Assembly: GCA_039619475.1 (NCBI GenBank)
Contig: CM077116.1
Coordinates: 386,222,760 to 386,286,759 of the forward strand
DNA length: 64,000 nt
Reading direction: 5' to 3'
Source of the DNA: Icerya purchasi
Taxonomy: Eukaryota > Arthropoda > Insecta > Hemiptera > Monophlebidae
Shown here: piece by piece, positions 48,285 through 59,469 of the stretch
Numbering within the stretch: the first letter of the stretch is position 1
Layout of the letters: every line of letters starts with the position of its first letter
Program-made: the position numbers and the translations under genes
Notes under the pieces: generated by a model
What the model saw: the letters and a program-made list of their open reading frames with translations, nothing else
What the model was told of the DNA's origin: nothing
The model's database searches: none

Positions 48285-49036
48285 AGGATTTCATACACAT
48301 ATAATGGACGGAATTTTAAAATAAGATGGTTCAGAAACGACAAAAATATTAAATAAACATCAATAATTCACGAACGGTTTCACTTGTAAACTTCAAATTT
48401 GGAACATAAATTACAATTAAAATTCTCTTTAAAGCGATCTATAACTTCAAGATGACTGATTACCCTGGGTGGCAAAAAACTGTCAAGAATATATAATATG
48501 ATATTTAAAACAACCTCAAAAATCATTTAAAAAATCATAACTCATCACCAGATAAACCTTTAAAAATGAAATTCAAAATATAAAATAAAATGTAGGAGTC
48601 CTCTCATAAAATCAAAAACTTACGATAAAAAAATGATGTAACCCCTCCCCCTTTCTAGGTCAAAAACAGCAAAAAAAAAAAAAAAGTTTACGTAAGTATT
48701 AGCCTGAGTAAAAACGTTGGAGAATCCGATACGTATTTCAAACATATGCATAAAAGACCGCCCCATAGGAAAAATATAGCCAAGCTTACAACTTTAAAAT
48801 TTGGTGCTCAGGGCGCAGAAAGCTCGAAGATTTTGTAAAAAAAAATGTTTTTCCGAGTATGTGATATATCATTGGAAAGATCGCTATTTGACGGGAACGA
48901 AACCATAAGTCATTAATCTTAACGAAACTTTTGAAGTTGACGAAAAGTTCAAGGAAGCGCGAAAGGTGACCTATGTCTCTTTCTTGACGACGCGAGTACC
49001 ATAGTTAAAAATTTTGAACGAGGTTAAAAATATGTA

Positions 49037-50351
49037 CAGGGTGACCAAACTTAGATGCCCATATTTAAAAAATGTATAATTCAAAAACGAAAGGAGCTAC
49101 AATGATGAAACAAAATTTATTTGAAAATACAGTTTGTACAAATTACTTATGAAAAATTACATCGGTCAAATGACGTCCCTCAACGCTCACGCAGTCATTT
49201 AAACGTGTAACAAAATTTTCGAAAACTTTCTTCAACATTTCTGGCGAAATCGCGGCTATTTCTTGACGAATTCTCGTCTTTAAATCTTCCAAATCACGGG
49301 GACGGGTGGTATACACACGCGCCTTTAAGTATCCCCACAAAAAAAAATCTGGAGCTGACATATCGGGCGATCGAGGCGGCCATGCGAAATCTGTCGACCG
49401 CGAGAGCAAACGAGTTCCAAATGCTTTTCTCAACAAAGTTAGCGTTTCTCTTGCAGTGTGGCAGGTCGCACCGTCTTGTTGGAATATTGTTCGTCCGAGA
49501 CGACGTCTGCGACGCAGTTCGGGTAGGAGAAACTGGTTTATCATGTTTCGGTACCGCTGGCCGTTCACTGTGCCATCAAAAAAATAAGGACCGACCACGC
49601 CCCACTGCGCTACGGCACACCACACAGTTACACGTTGAGTGTGTAGCGACTTTTGTTGAATCCAGGACGGGTTCTCGCTTGCCCAATATCGGCAGTTCTG
49701 TTTATTTACACATCCGGAGAGTTCAAAATGAGCTTCGTCACTCATTAACAAATTGCTTAGCAAAATTTCACGATCTTCCAATTTTTGAAGCATTGTCTGA
49801 GCAAAGATTAAACGCTGTCGGTAGTCAGTTTCTTTCAATTCTTGGGTTATGACGAGCCTATACGGATGGAAATTTAAATCATTAATCAATATTTTACGTA
49901 CCGATTCCCTTTTTAGGCGTAAACCAGCTGCGTGTCGTCGTGCAGATCGCGTCGGACTGATCTGAATTGCCTCACGAACTCTCTGGATGTTTTCGGGCGT
50001 TCGAGCCCACCTCTTTGGACCTGGACGCTTCCGATCGCTCGCTTTACCCGTCTCGCGAAAATTCTGAACCCATCTGTTGACAGATTTCCATGATGGCACC
50101 GATTTGTGACGAGGAACTTTAAAATCTCTGCGAAACTGGCGAATAACTGTCGTATAGGACGAAGTGCGAAAATATGCCTCAACACAAAACGCGCGTTCCT
50201 TATCTGTATAACGATCCATGACGACTGATGAAATATCCTAACAACTTTGTCTGACCTGCACTCTCTCTTGCGCGCGCATTCGTCACTATAGCAGTGTTAC
50301 CACCGGAGTAATAAAAAGATGTAATATGGGCATCTAAGTTTGGTCACCCTA
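49037..50351 (-). mobile_element. Intact DD41D mariner (Tc1/mariner superfamily), 1315 bp
   Basis: Ends CAGGGTGACCAAACTTAGAT on plus and TAGGGTGACCAAACTTAGAT on minus, with matching inverted repeats extending to about 28 bases; flanked by the TA duplication (49035-49036 and 50352-50353). It encodes one uninterrupted transposase. Inserted in a unit of the tandem-repeat element. Confidence 0.95.
49143..50219 (-). CDS. Mariner transposase, uninterrupted (358 aa)
   Basis: Cut-and-paste transposase that binds the terminal repeats and inserts at TA. N-terminal helix-turn-helix pair (residues about 1-110, with VNRWVQNFRETG and the linker RKRPGPKRW), then the DDE/D domain: first Asp in MSDEAHFEL, second in FQQDGATCH, third in SAPDFFLWGYLK. 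I count 41 residues between the second and third Asp, which places it in the DD41D (rosa/Visitor) group rather than DD34D mariners. ATG at 50219 is the first in frame and the length is typical. No stop or frameshift, and nearly identical terminal repeats, suggest recent arrival. A decayed relative is at 41.3 kb. Confidence 0.93.
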   Translation of the reverse strand: MDRYTDKERAFCVEAYFRTSSYTTVIRQFRRDFKVPRHKSVPSWKSVNRWVQNFRETGKASDRKRPGPKRWARTPENIQRVREAIQISPTRSARRHAAGLRLKRESVRKILINDLNFHPYRLVITQELKETDYRQRLIFAQTMLQKLEDREILLSNLLMSDEAHFELSGCVNKQNCRYWASENPSWIQQKSLHTQRVTVWCAVAQWGVVGPYFFDGTVNGQRYRNMINQFLLPELRRRRRLGRTIFQQDGATCHTARETLTLLRKAFGTRLLSRSTDFAWPPRSPDMSAPDFFLWGYLKARVYTTRPRDLEDLKTRIRQEIAAISPEMLKKVFENFVTRLNDCVSVEGRHLTDVIFHK

Positions 50352-50664
50352 TACATCCTCGTATATTTTTCCAATTTGGATTATCCGGGTTTCCAACATC
50401 AATACTTGAAATTTTTGAAAACATTTTTTTTTCTTGTGGATGTGATATATCGGTTGAGAGATCGCTATTTGTCGGGAACGAAACCGGAAAACGAAATTTT
50501 CGAGACGGCGATAATTTCAAAAAATCGCAAAAAATTGCGTTCCTCTTCCAAATTAAGTTCCTTTTTTTTTGAATTTAGTATTATGAAAATGTAAATTATA
50601 ATTATCGTTTACTTACATACGGAATCCTCAACGCATGAAACAGCATGCTTGACTGAACTTGTTT

Positions 50665-50852
50665 TTATTTACATTTTTTTTTTTTTAATATTAAGGGCCT
50701 TCGTCCGCCAACCTTTAGATTGTAATAAAAAATTTTAATTAAAAAGTGTCTATTGTAAAACTTCGTCACAAATACAGTATTATGAACTACTTTACTTTCT
50801 AGTTTACATTCAATTTTAATGCCTAATCGACTTGTGTACATCTCGATAAAAC
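50665..50852 (-). pseudogene. Helitron-type helicase, C-terminal end
   Basis: MYTSRLGIKIECKLESKVV then NTVFVTKFYN on minus resembles the end of Helitron/PIF1-like helicases, which reads about SRVRS ... NVVYKEVL. It continues the frame of 51545-52260 across the mariner insertion. A T-run lies directly downstream (50681-50695 on plus). Confidence 0.55.
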
Positions 50853-50854
50853 TA

Positions 50855-51544
50855 TCAGGTGTACGCATAAGTTTTTGCCGGTTTTTTTGGTAAAGAAAAC
50901 ACATAATTTTCAAGCGAAACTCCCGTTTTGTTTATTGAACATATTGGCCACCGGCTTCTACACACTTCGCCTCTATTTCAGGTAGGTCATGAATACGGTG
51001 CTAGAAAAACTGTTTGTCTTTTGCGGCAAACCATTCGTCGAACCATTTTTCAACTTCCTCGAGTGTTGCTGAAATGCTGCTCTGTGAGCGCGTGCCCCAT
51101 TGATGCGAAGAAGTGATAGTCGGATGGCGCCACGTCAGGGGAGTACGGCGGGTGCGGACGGATTTCCCACCCAAACGATTTTAAAGTGTCTTTCACTGGT
51201 TTTACATTGTGAGGCGGCGCATTGTCGTGTAACAAAATCACTTTGCCATGTCTTGTGGCCCATTCCGGTCGTTTTTCGATCAATGCATGATTTAAATTGA
51301 TCATTTGTTGGCAATATCGTGTTTCGCCAGACTTCAAGAGTTAATAATACAAAATACCGCCTTGGTCCAACCAGACAGGCACAAATGTCGACACGCAGAC
51401 GCGATTATTTGGCGGACTGAACTTGTGTGTGTTTGTGGGCTAATATCAAACGAACAAACTGACGTAGTGTCAAATTCATACGCAGCATACTATTCGATAG
51501 AGCCACTCTTGGTGAAACCGGAAAAGACTTATGCATACACCTGA
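50855..51544 (-). mobile_element. DD34D mariner deletion derivative, 690 bp
   Basis: Inverted terminal repeats TCAGGTGTACGCATAAGT (50855) and, on minus from 51544, TCAGGTGTATGCATAAGT, with TA on both sides (50853-50854, 51545-51546). The 5' part holds only short transposase pieces and the N-terminal half is deleted. It sits inside a Helitron helicase remnant. Confidence 0.88.
50930..51390 (-). pseudogene. Mariner (DD34D) transposase C-terminal remnant
   Basis: Reads VPVWLDQGGILYY, a stop, LLKSGETRYCQQMINLNHA, then ILLHDNAPPH with the second Asp and YSPDVAPSDYHFF with the third. The spacing from the HDN Asp to the PSD Asp is 34 residues, as in classic mariners. A frameshift near 51055 precedes EEVEKWFDEWFAAKD. 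The first catalytic Asp and DNA-binding region are missing. Confidence 0.88.
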
Positions 51545-52260
51545 TACTTATAATTCACCCCATTTGTAAATATTATGTCTTTCGATTTGACAATTAAACC
51601 AATTTTATCAAATGTTTGACTCTGCGTTTTATTTATAGTCCTTAAAATGCAAGACATGCCGGAAATTGTATTCTTTTGAGAACAAATGGCATGTCAAAAT
51701 CCCAACTTTTATGTTTAGTGGAATCGCGTGGTATATGTACAATCTTTCCTTTTTTATTGTTTGTAAGTATTTCACTTGTTAAAATGGTTTCGTGAACTTG
51801 TTTCATCGGCATTCTTGTTTCGTTACATAAACCGTTACTAAGACATAAGTTACGGTAGTAACATTATAATGCGACTATTTTTTAACAATAACTCAGCCGG
51901 CGCATGATAGTATTGGCGATATAAATATTCAGGTGGATATTGCAAATTTTTATTTTCATTACCGGTACCATCACTACCAAGAGATTCTACTTCATCAATA
52001 GAGAAACATTTAATTATTTCACCGGAAGTCTTTTTAGAATAGATACATTGATGTTTCTAACTGCATTGTGTCGAGCAGCAAGAATAGTTTTACCACTTAA
52101 TTCATTTGTAATTATATCAAATGAATATAACTCGTTTATTACATCTTCACATATTAAATCCTCTGGCATTGTAAGATCTTTCATTTTGTTATCACAAATT
52201 TCTGAAAGCCAGTTACAAAACTTAATTACTTCTGACGTAGCTTTCATATTCTTAATTAAT
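51545..52260 (-). pseudogene. Helitron-type PIF1 helicase remnant
   Basis: On minus: VIKFCNWLSEICDN, MPEDLICEDVINELY, SGKTILAARHNAVRNIN and VSILKRLPVK, then (frameshifted) YPPEYLYRQYYHAPAELL, LCLSNGLCNETRMPMKQV, IVHIPRDSTK, FVLKRIQFPACLAF and a diverged copy of the INKxQGQT motif. These are the C-terminal helicase motifs of Helitron Rep/helicase proteins, which drive rolling-circle transposition. The Rep domain and Walker A motif are not here. Broken by the mariner derivative at the TA at 51545. Confidence 0.75.
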
Positions 52261-52321
52261 TTTTAAATTGTGTTAAAAGTAGCCATAAATAACTTAAACT
52301 TGATTGGATTATTTGTTTTCG

Positions 52322-55300
52322 ACTACTTTTTTAAACTTCTTCTTCTTCTTCTTCACGCGCCGTCTCCAAATTGAAGGTTGGCGAACCACGAAGGAAAATT
52401 TTCTTTTACAATGGCCGATCGGAGGAGTTGTATAGAAGGGCAGTCAAACCAGTTGATAAGGTTGTCCATCCATGAATTTTGTCGTCTTCCTCTCGATCTC
52501 TTCCCATTTATCTTTCCTTCCAAAATGACCTTCAGAATTTCGTATATGGGGCCTCGTATGATGTGTCCGAGGTACTGCAGCTTCCGTTTCTTGATGGTTT
52601 GCATTACTTCAAGGGTCTTTCCTGTTCTTTGAAGTACCTCGATATTAGTAACTTTTTTCACCCATAATATTTTCAGAATGCGCCGATAACAGTACATTTC
52701 AAATGCGGTAATCTTTTTTTCCAATGATGCATTCAGGGTCCAGCTCTCGCAACCATAAAGCAAAATAGAGAAGGTGTAACACCTTAGCAGTCTGATTCGA
52801 AGTTCGAGCCTTAGGTCTTGATGGGTGAATAAGTTTTTCATTTTGGTGAGAGCTCTTCTAGCTTGCTCAATCCTGCTGCGCATTTCCGGAGTTGATGTAC
52901 AGTTTTCCTCTAGTATACTTCCTAGATATTTAATGCACGGAACTTGTTCAATCGTTTCTCCCTTTATCTTGATTTTGCATTTGATTTGGTTTTTGATTTT
53001 TGAAAAAAAAATCACTTTTGTTTTGGAGATGTTCACTTTTAATCCGTAACTTTGGCTTTTATCAACAATTTTATTCAACATCCGTTGTAGTTCTTTCTCG
53101 CTAGAGGCAAGAATTAAACTGTCATCCGCATATCGTAGAACATTCAGCATGACTTCATTTACTTTAAGATTTACCATATTATCGTTTAGTGTTTCTTGAA
53201 ATATTGCCTCCGCATATACGTTGAAAAGTAAGGGAGACATGACACAGCCCTGACGCACTCCTTTTTGGATCACCACTTCCTCTGACATGGTATTTTCAAC
53301 GCGAATTTCGGCAGTTTGATTCCAGTATAGGTGACTTATTATTCTCAGATCATTCCTATCAATAGGAATACTTTTCAAAATTTCGAACAGTTTTTCGTGG
53401 TTTACGCAATCAAATGCTTTTTGATAATCGATGGCGCATGCGTAAACATCAACATTCATGTCACGACAGCGTTGAGTTAGTATTTGAATTGCAAACAAGG
53501 CCTCGCGGGTGCCAAAACCGTTTCTGAAGCCGAACTGGGTATTGCTCAATTGGTCCTCGCAGCGCTTATAAATTCTTGTATGTATAACGCGAAGAAAGAT
53601 TTTTAAGGCATGGGACATCAAGCTAATTAAACGATATTTATCACAGCAATTAGCATTACTCTTTTTTTCGATTGGTACAAATGTTGATTTGACCCATTCT
53701 TCAGGTAGACAGCCGAAGGTGTAGATTTGATTAAAGGCCCTGGTCATTTTCAGCAGCTCTTTTTCGCTATATTCAGCTATAACTTTTAGCATTTCAGCGT
53801 GTACGTTATCTGGCCCAACTGCTCTACCATTCTTCTGCCTCACGATTGCACATCGTACTTCTTCTTGCGTGATTGGTGGTCCTTCATCACTGAATTCAAG
53901 ATACTCTTCTGGGGCAGTAGTACTCCTTGTATCATTGAACAGAAGCTCGACGTAATTTTTCCATACAGTTAACTTGTTCGCTGTCCCAATGACTGGTTTT
54001 GAGTTTTCATCGCGCAGAAAACCCACACCCTGTTTTTGATAGGTGCCTGTAACTGCCTTCACTAATCTATGAACGTTGAACAGATCGTGATTCCTCTCGT
54101 GCTCTTCAATTTCAGCACATTTTTCACTCCAATACCATTCCTTTGCTTCTCTACACAATTTTCGGATGAGTTTGTTCAGGTTTTTATATTGGAGAGGGTT
54201 GTTTTTTGTCTTTCTTCGTTTTTCCATTAAGTCCAGAATCTCATCCGTCATTCATTTCTGTTTTTTGACATTCTTCGTCAAACCGATTTCTTTTTGCACC
54301 TCTAAAATAGCTCTTTTTACTTCGTCCCATTCGCTTTTACTCGACTCTTGCAAGATTTCAATCTTTTCTTTAATAGCGTGTCCAATTTCAGATTTGAATG
54401 ATTGATTTTTCAACTTTCCTACATCCGTTTTCCCCTTGAAATCCTTTTTCTGTTTAATAAATTGGCGTTCCATTTTTAGTTTCATAACAACAGGATTGTG
54501 GTCAGAGTTAATGTCTGCACCAGGATAGGTTTTGACTGATTGAACAAATTTCCTGAATGGGCGATTTAAGAGTATGAAATCAATTTGATTGCGAACAATA
54601 TTATTTTCACTATCAGCTGGAGATTTCCAGGTATACAATCTTCTTGGATGATGTTTCATGAAGGTGTTTGCTACCATAAGCTGTGTATCGGTGCAGAATT
54701 ACGATAGTCGATCTCCTCTTTCATTTCTGGTGCCAAGCCCATGTCTGCCAATAAGATTTCCTTCCTCACCTTTTCCAATCTTTGCATTAAAATCGCCCAT
54801 TACAATTGTAATTTCCCCAGACTTTGTAATATCGATAGCTTCTTGAAGGTGGTCATAGAACTCTTCAGTTTCATCATCTGACTTATCTGCAGTCGGAGCG
54901 TAAACTTGGATAATGTTCATACGACGATAAGATGTTGCTAAAATAAGTATTGCAATGCGGTTGTTCAGTGGTATGAAGTCGATAATAGAAGGTGCTAATT
55001 TATCCGGAACAATAATTGCAACTCCATTTTTATTTGTGCCATCAGTACTGCCAGAAAAATACATATGGACTCCTTCAGCTTTCAGGACTCCTTCAGCTTT
55101 CAGGACTCCAGTCTCCGGCCATCTAATTTCGCTCAGACCAAGAACTTTGATGTTTAGTCTATTCATTTCTTTGACTGCATTTGCAAATTTTCCCACTTGC
55201 AATAGACACCGGACATTCCATGTTGCAATTTTAATTGAATCGTTAAAAACATTTATTCTTTCTTGATTTACAATAGGAAGCAACGGGGATATTCTTCGCA

Positions 55301-55720
55301 CCCTCGCCCCACTGAAGGGGTGCCCCGGACTAAGGGCCATTGTTCTATTCTTGTTTTCCATCGTAAATGTTCGAGAAGTATACAGCGGTGGTTTCTCCTT
55401 GCCTTCCGCCGGCCAATTCCAGTTTTAAGGCACTGGATACTCGCCTACTCACTCCAAGTACTAATACTTGCCTGGGACCCAGGGTTATGAGTGAGTTGCT
55501 AGTGGTCTGCTGTTCTTCTTGCAGATGAGATCGAAGGGTGGCATTTAATGAGATGTGTACTTGGCAGGTACAGTCCCACCACCAACCCACTAGTTGGAAA
55601 GTTTTGCTTTAACTTCTCCATCAGTACCAAGCCTACCGAAAAGAGAATTACCACCTCGCACGTCGTGGACGTACAAGACTCTCCTGGTTGTTCCAATTCG
55701 TATACTACCTTCTAATGGGG
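52322..55720 (-). mobile_element. RTE-type LINE, nearly intact
   Basis: About 3.4 kb on minus: 5' leader (about 55362-55720), one long frame (52353-55361) and a 3' end of GAA repeats ((CTT)n on plus, 52336-52356), the kind of short tandem tail used by RTE elements. TTTTAAAC occurs just outside the GAA tail (52329-52336) and at 55795-55802, which may be the target duplication; this is a guess. The region 55721-55794 would then also belong to the element. Confidence 0.82.
52353..55361 (-). pseudogene. RTE ORF2: endonuclease plus reverse transcriptase, two in-frame stops
   Basis: One reading frame of about 1000 codons, interrupted only by TAA at 54699-54701 and TGA at 54252-54254 (before MTDEILDLM, probably a former Trp codon). 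Endonuclease: IKIATWNVRCL, LGLSEIRWPE, IVMGDFNAKIGKG and SDHNPVVMKL. Reverse transcriptase: NGRAVGPDNVHAEML, KYRLISLMSHALKI, CAIDYQKAFDCVNHE, GVRQGCVMSPLLFNVYAEAI and LRYADDSLIL, all catalytic residues present. C-terminus: YGCESWTL and RKLQYLGHIIRG. An 18-bp tandem duplication near 55075-55110 repeats VLKAEG. It is otherwise undamaged, so the insertion is young. The many protein-database entries called craniofacial development protein 2-like are of this type. Confidence 0.9.
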
Positions 55721-55799
55721 GCTGGCCAGAAGATAGTATTGATTATTGACTAGAGTACTAGCTCTAACAGGAACAACCATTTGCCTCGCGGGGCTTTTA

Positions 55800-56387
55800 A
55801 ACTACTGGAAGTATTTGTTTACCACCCATTATTAAGGTACGATCAACGAAAAGCTTTTTATTCGCAAATATACCCCGAAATGTACGATTCAACATGTTTA
55901 GTATTGCTTGTGGTATCATAGATGTTTAAAAAGTATAGCACCATCTAGGTGAAATTATATACAATTATGAAAAAATATATTTTATTGTAAAAAATAATAT
56001 TTTATATATTTTATCGTAAACGATTATTTTATATAATAGAGAAAAGATTAAATTTGCTTGTTTTTTAATTAATTTTGAGTTTAAACATTATTAATAAATA
56101 ACGGTACATTATGAATCTGTCATTTCGGCAACATCATAACATTCGTCGAAAAAATGCGTGAAGCAAGAAATTTTTTTTTTTTGTTTATATGAAATAGATA
56201 ACGCAAAAGCGGAGTTAAGATTTAACAGAGCCAAAAATTCGAATGAGCACAAACTATTAATGCCATTAATGAATAAACAAAATTAAAATCACGGCAACGT
56301 AACTTTCGAGAATGATATGTCACGTCATTTCAAATTATTACATTATCAGTTACTATAGTCATTTAAATATATTATTATTTATCATAG
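55800..56387. other. Intron sequence before an NTPDase exon
   Basis: AT-rich, with a T-run at about 56170-56180. Ends in TTATCATAG at 56379-56387, the acceptor. Nothing else recognised. Confidence 0.4.
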
Positions 56388-56531
56388 GGAGCTGCACAAA
56401 TAGCCAGTTTATTAGAAAAGGCGAAAGATTTTATTCCCAGTGAGCAATGGGAAACAACACCGTTGGCATTAAGAGCAACTGCTGGTTTAAGACTGTTGCC
56501 GGTGGATAAAGCCGAAAAGATATTACACGAA
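56388..56531 (+). CDS. ENTPD5/6-like NTPDase, exon with apyrase region 2
   Basis: 48 codons in phase 0 at both ends: GAAQIASLLEKAKDFIPSEQ then TTPLALRATAGLRLLP and DKAEKILHE. ATAGLRLL (about residues 142-149) is apyrase conserved region 2. The acceptor is ATAG|GGA and the donor GAA|GTATGT. Similar in sequence to insect and human ENTPD5/6 proteins, in which this part contributes to nucleotide and phosphate binding. Confidence 0.95.
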
Positions 56532-57155
56532 GTATGTACGTAAGCTAGAATAGTACTACGAAAAATCATAATCTAGTACATGATACTAGTAATCGAGCGA
56601 AAACCGCAGTTGGTACAATTTTAATTAAACCTTACATGCAACTCTGTACTAAAAATTAATAAAAAATAAACTGTCACGGTGAAACAACCTAAGCTTACAT
56701 CTTTTTCAAGGTTGGTCTAGTTTATGATGGTTTGAAAGTTGCTTAGATTGTGATCAGTTTCGAATTTATTTTCCATTCGTTTAAATTATTATTTAACTAC
56801 TTAGTTACAAATAAATGAAATAATAATTATATTGTAACTGTTGATTGCAGTTATTTTTATGCACTTGTTACGTCTGCTACTGTTATAATTATGCACCTCT
56901 ATTTTATTCCAACCTGTTACGGTCTTTGTTCCATTTACAATAGTTGTAACTTATTTAAATTATAGAACTTTGCAACGTAACTAAAAGGAACTGTATACTT
57001 TTTGAGGATAAATTATATTTTTCGATTATTCTTTTTGCACAAAAATGAAGTATTAATGCCAAACATGAGAGTCGATTTTTTCGCATCGGAATATTTTTTT
57101 CGATATTCCGCTACCACATGAAACAGGTACTGTTTTTGTGCTGGGTAATGCCCCC
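56532..57155. other. Intron sequence
   Basis: AT-rich; no repeat or frame assigned. Confidence 0.35.
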
Positions 57156-57189
57156 TCAACTGGCAATCCTTAAAAAAAAAAAAAAAAAA

Positions 57190-58283
57190 ACTGTTTTTAA
57201 TCTTTGTTTATTGTTGTATTGTTCAATTAATTGTACGTCGTGTTCAGCTGCATCATTGACCACTTTCATTTTGGAGATTAATTCTCTACTTTTTAGATAA
57301 TCTTCATCCTGCTCCCATTCACTTGGACTTCTTAGAAGAAAATCAGTGGTAATGCGAAATCTCTCAAAAAAATTCTTGGTCAGCGAATTAACAAATTGAT
57401 CTAGATCTCCTCGGCATAAATTTTCCACGTCAGACAATTTAATCTGCAATCGGCTCTTGTCGTCATCTTCTGTTGCGTCGAGATCCAGGTTTTTGTACAT
57501 TCTTTCTTTTACCTCATGACTGACATCGTTATCAAAGAAAACGAAGCCAATTGCTTCCGGAGTTAGATACCATAAATAGCGAATAAATTGATTTACATCC
57601 ACTTTTAAAACTTCTTCGTCTATTTCTTCGTAAGAATTCAGTTTTTTTAGAGAATTAAAATCTGAATTTGGTGCTTTTATAGTAACCGGAGCTGAAAACC
57701 ACGCGTCCACATAAGTTGTCACAATAAAAATACAAATATCAGCTAAAGCTTTCGCTTCTGAAGTTTTCAGCTTAAATTTATAGCGAAATAAATACATTTT
57801 CAAGGAGTATATGACCTTAGACATCCACCTTGCGTGGTGTGCATGGCTCCGGGATATCATCGAAATGAAAAATTACTTGCAGTTTCTCCTAGAAATACTA
57901 AGCATAATTCTAAAAATGCAGGAATGTAATCAATTGGGATTTTTCTCGTCGTTAAATACTTATCTCATTTTTTCTTTCATTAATGCTGAGCGAAAATTGT
58001 CTTTATTCATCTTTGATCACTTGTTTTGGAATTCTTTAAAAATAGTAGCAACATTTGAACCAGAAGTGTGAGGCATTTTCAGTTCGAAAACAGTTCTTAC
58101 AATCATTTCAAAAATGTGGTGACGACACGCCAAATGTAATAATTTGCGGTCGAGGAACCGTTCCAATTCATGTCCCTCCGTTGTCACCAGTATTAGCGGC
58201 AGTTGTGTCAAAAGAAATACATTTAATAATACAGGCACGGGATTTTTTTGGTTTTGGCCGAGTTTCTTGACAAGGCAAAGCAA
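57190..58283 (-). pseudogene. DNA-transposon-type protein of unidentified superfamily, C-terminal part
   Basis: On minus: HELERFLDRKLLHLACRHHI with FEMIVRTVFE and SGSNVATIFKEFQNKW (58020-58180), a broken stretch, then HHARWMSKVIYSLKMYLFRY, FIVTTYVDAW, IRYLWYLTPEAIGFVFFD and a long acidic end (57190-57860). I recall proteins with LACRHHxxE and HHARWM in many invertebrate genomes as multi-copy, transposon-derived genes, but cannot name the superfamily with confidence. The 234-codon C-terminal frame is open; the upstream part carries stops and frameshifts. No terminal repeats were found. Confidence 0.55.
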
Positions 58284-58999
58284 CTGCTAAAAAGAACGAT
58301 GTCTGAGAGATGATGAATTAATGACACTTCGGAGAATATTTTCTACCTCGGACATAAACGATAGCGCTGCAAGTACTGAATCCGTATCAATATGAAGCAC
58401 AAAACAATATTCTCACTTACAATTGCGCAATAAATAGGAATAAGCCAGCACAAAAAATGTATTCACTCTTTTCTTTGCCTCGCCCTATGCAGTAGAGGAT
58501 GCTTATCACACATTTAGAAGAGATATACAAATGATGATACCGATCGGAAATATTCCATCAGAACTATACTGCCTCGCTGACACACAGCAGTATAACGAGG
58601 GAAAGCGGTATTTGCCAAGCGCATGTACGCTCGTTTCACCGAAACGCTTTTCGGCACGTCTTCAAATCAACCAAATGAGCTAAAATTTTAATAGCTACTT
58701 TTTTTCATATAAGACAACAATTTTACGGGTTGGGACACTATAATTTTTGAAGAAAAAATTTCCGTCATCTATAACTAAGGACCACTCTAGTGTGCATGTA
58801 TGTGTGTAATATAAAAATGCGTACAATGTAAAAAGTTAATAATTATAAATTTATGTGTCTTTGTATTTACATTTATTTTAACTAATCCGGTAACACATTA
58901 TGATATATTCTTTGCATGTTGTTTTGTATAATTTAAATTATGTCTTTTAATTTTATTTTATTGCATAAAATGATTATTGTTTTTATTATTATTGTTCAG
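58284..58999. other. Intron sequence, probably the decayed upstream part of the transposon protein
   Basis: 58300-58700 is GC-richer than normal intron here and may be the rest of the unidentified transposon. From 58700 it is AT-rich, ending in TTATTGTTCAG at 58989-58999, the acceptor for the next exon. Confidence 0.35.
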
Positions 59000-59111
59000 G
59001 TTAAAAACGTAATATCTCGATACCCATTTTTGTCGAATGACAAATCGGTTGCTATCATGGACGGTAAAGACGAGGGCCTGTTTTCGTGGTTTACAGTAAA
59101 TTTTTTGTTAG
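59000..59111 (+). CDS. ENTPD5/6-like NTPDase, exon with apyrase region 3
   Basis: Encodes VKNVISRYPFLSNDKSVAIM then DGKDEGLFSWFTVNFLL. IMDGKDEGLFSW is apyrase conserved region 3; its Glu (about residue 185) is the catalytic base in this family. The acceptor is TTCAG|GTT and the donor TTAG|GTACAT, leaving one base that joins AT at 61481 to make Asp. Confidence 0.95.
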
Positions 59112-59469
59112 GTACATAGTCGTTAATTTTTTCTAATTGTATTGAAATAATTTTACATTGAAGGAAAGAAAAAAAAAAAAATCACATTTTCTCCGAGGCT
59201 GCGTTCTAAATGAGAAATGCAAATTATATTTAAATTAAATGATACTCGCGACGTCACTTATTCAACTCATTCAGATAATCCATTTTGTATTATTCTAAAA
59301 AAATTTAAAAGTTTCGTTCTGATATGGTAGAATTAAATAAAAAAAGAATAAAAATAATAAAAATCATAATCACAATGTAATACAACCGTATTATAGGACT
59401 ATGCTCCCAAAACAACACGTCAGTGATTTTTTGAAAGTTTTACATATATTTATGATAAATAGACATTTA
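59112..59469. other. Intron sequence
   Basis: AT-rich with an A-run at 59168-59182; nothing else assigned. Confidence 0.35.

Larger units (their letters stand above)
48285..50632 (-). repeat. Second copy of the tandem-repeat element, inverted, interrupted by a mariner
   Basis: Read on minus, the order matches 22926-24508: units around 50540-50352 and 49036-48700, then the tail at 48640-48320 (the same ACGGTTTGACTT- and GCCACCCAGGGTAATC-type sequences, diverged), then the end. Both ends carry related inverted sequences: AGGATTCCGTATGTAAG at 50632 (minus) and AGGATTTCATACACATA at 48292 (plus), so the element appears TIR-bounded. Removing the mariner restores a unit junction also seen in the other copy. 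Confidence 0.75.
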
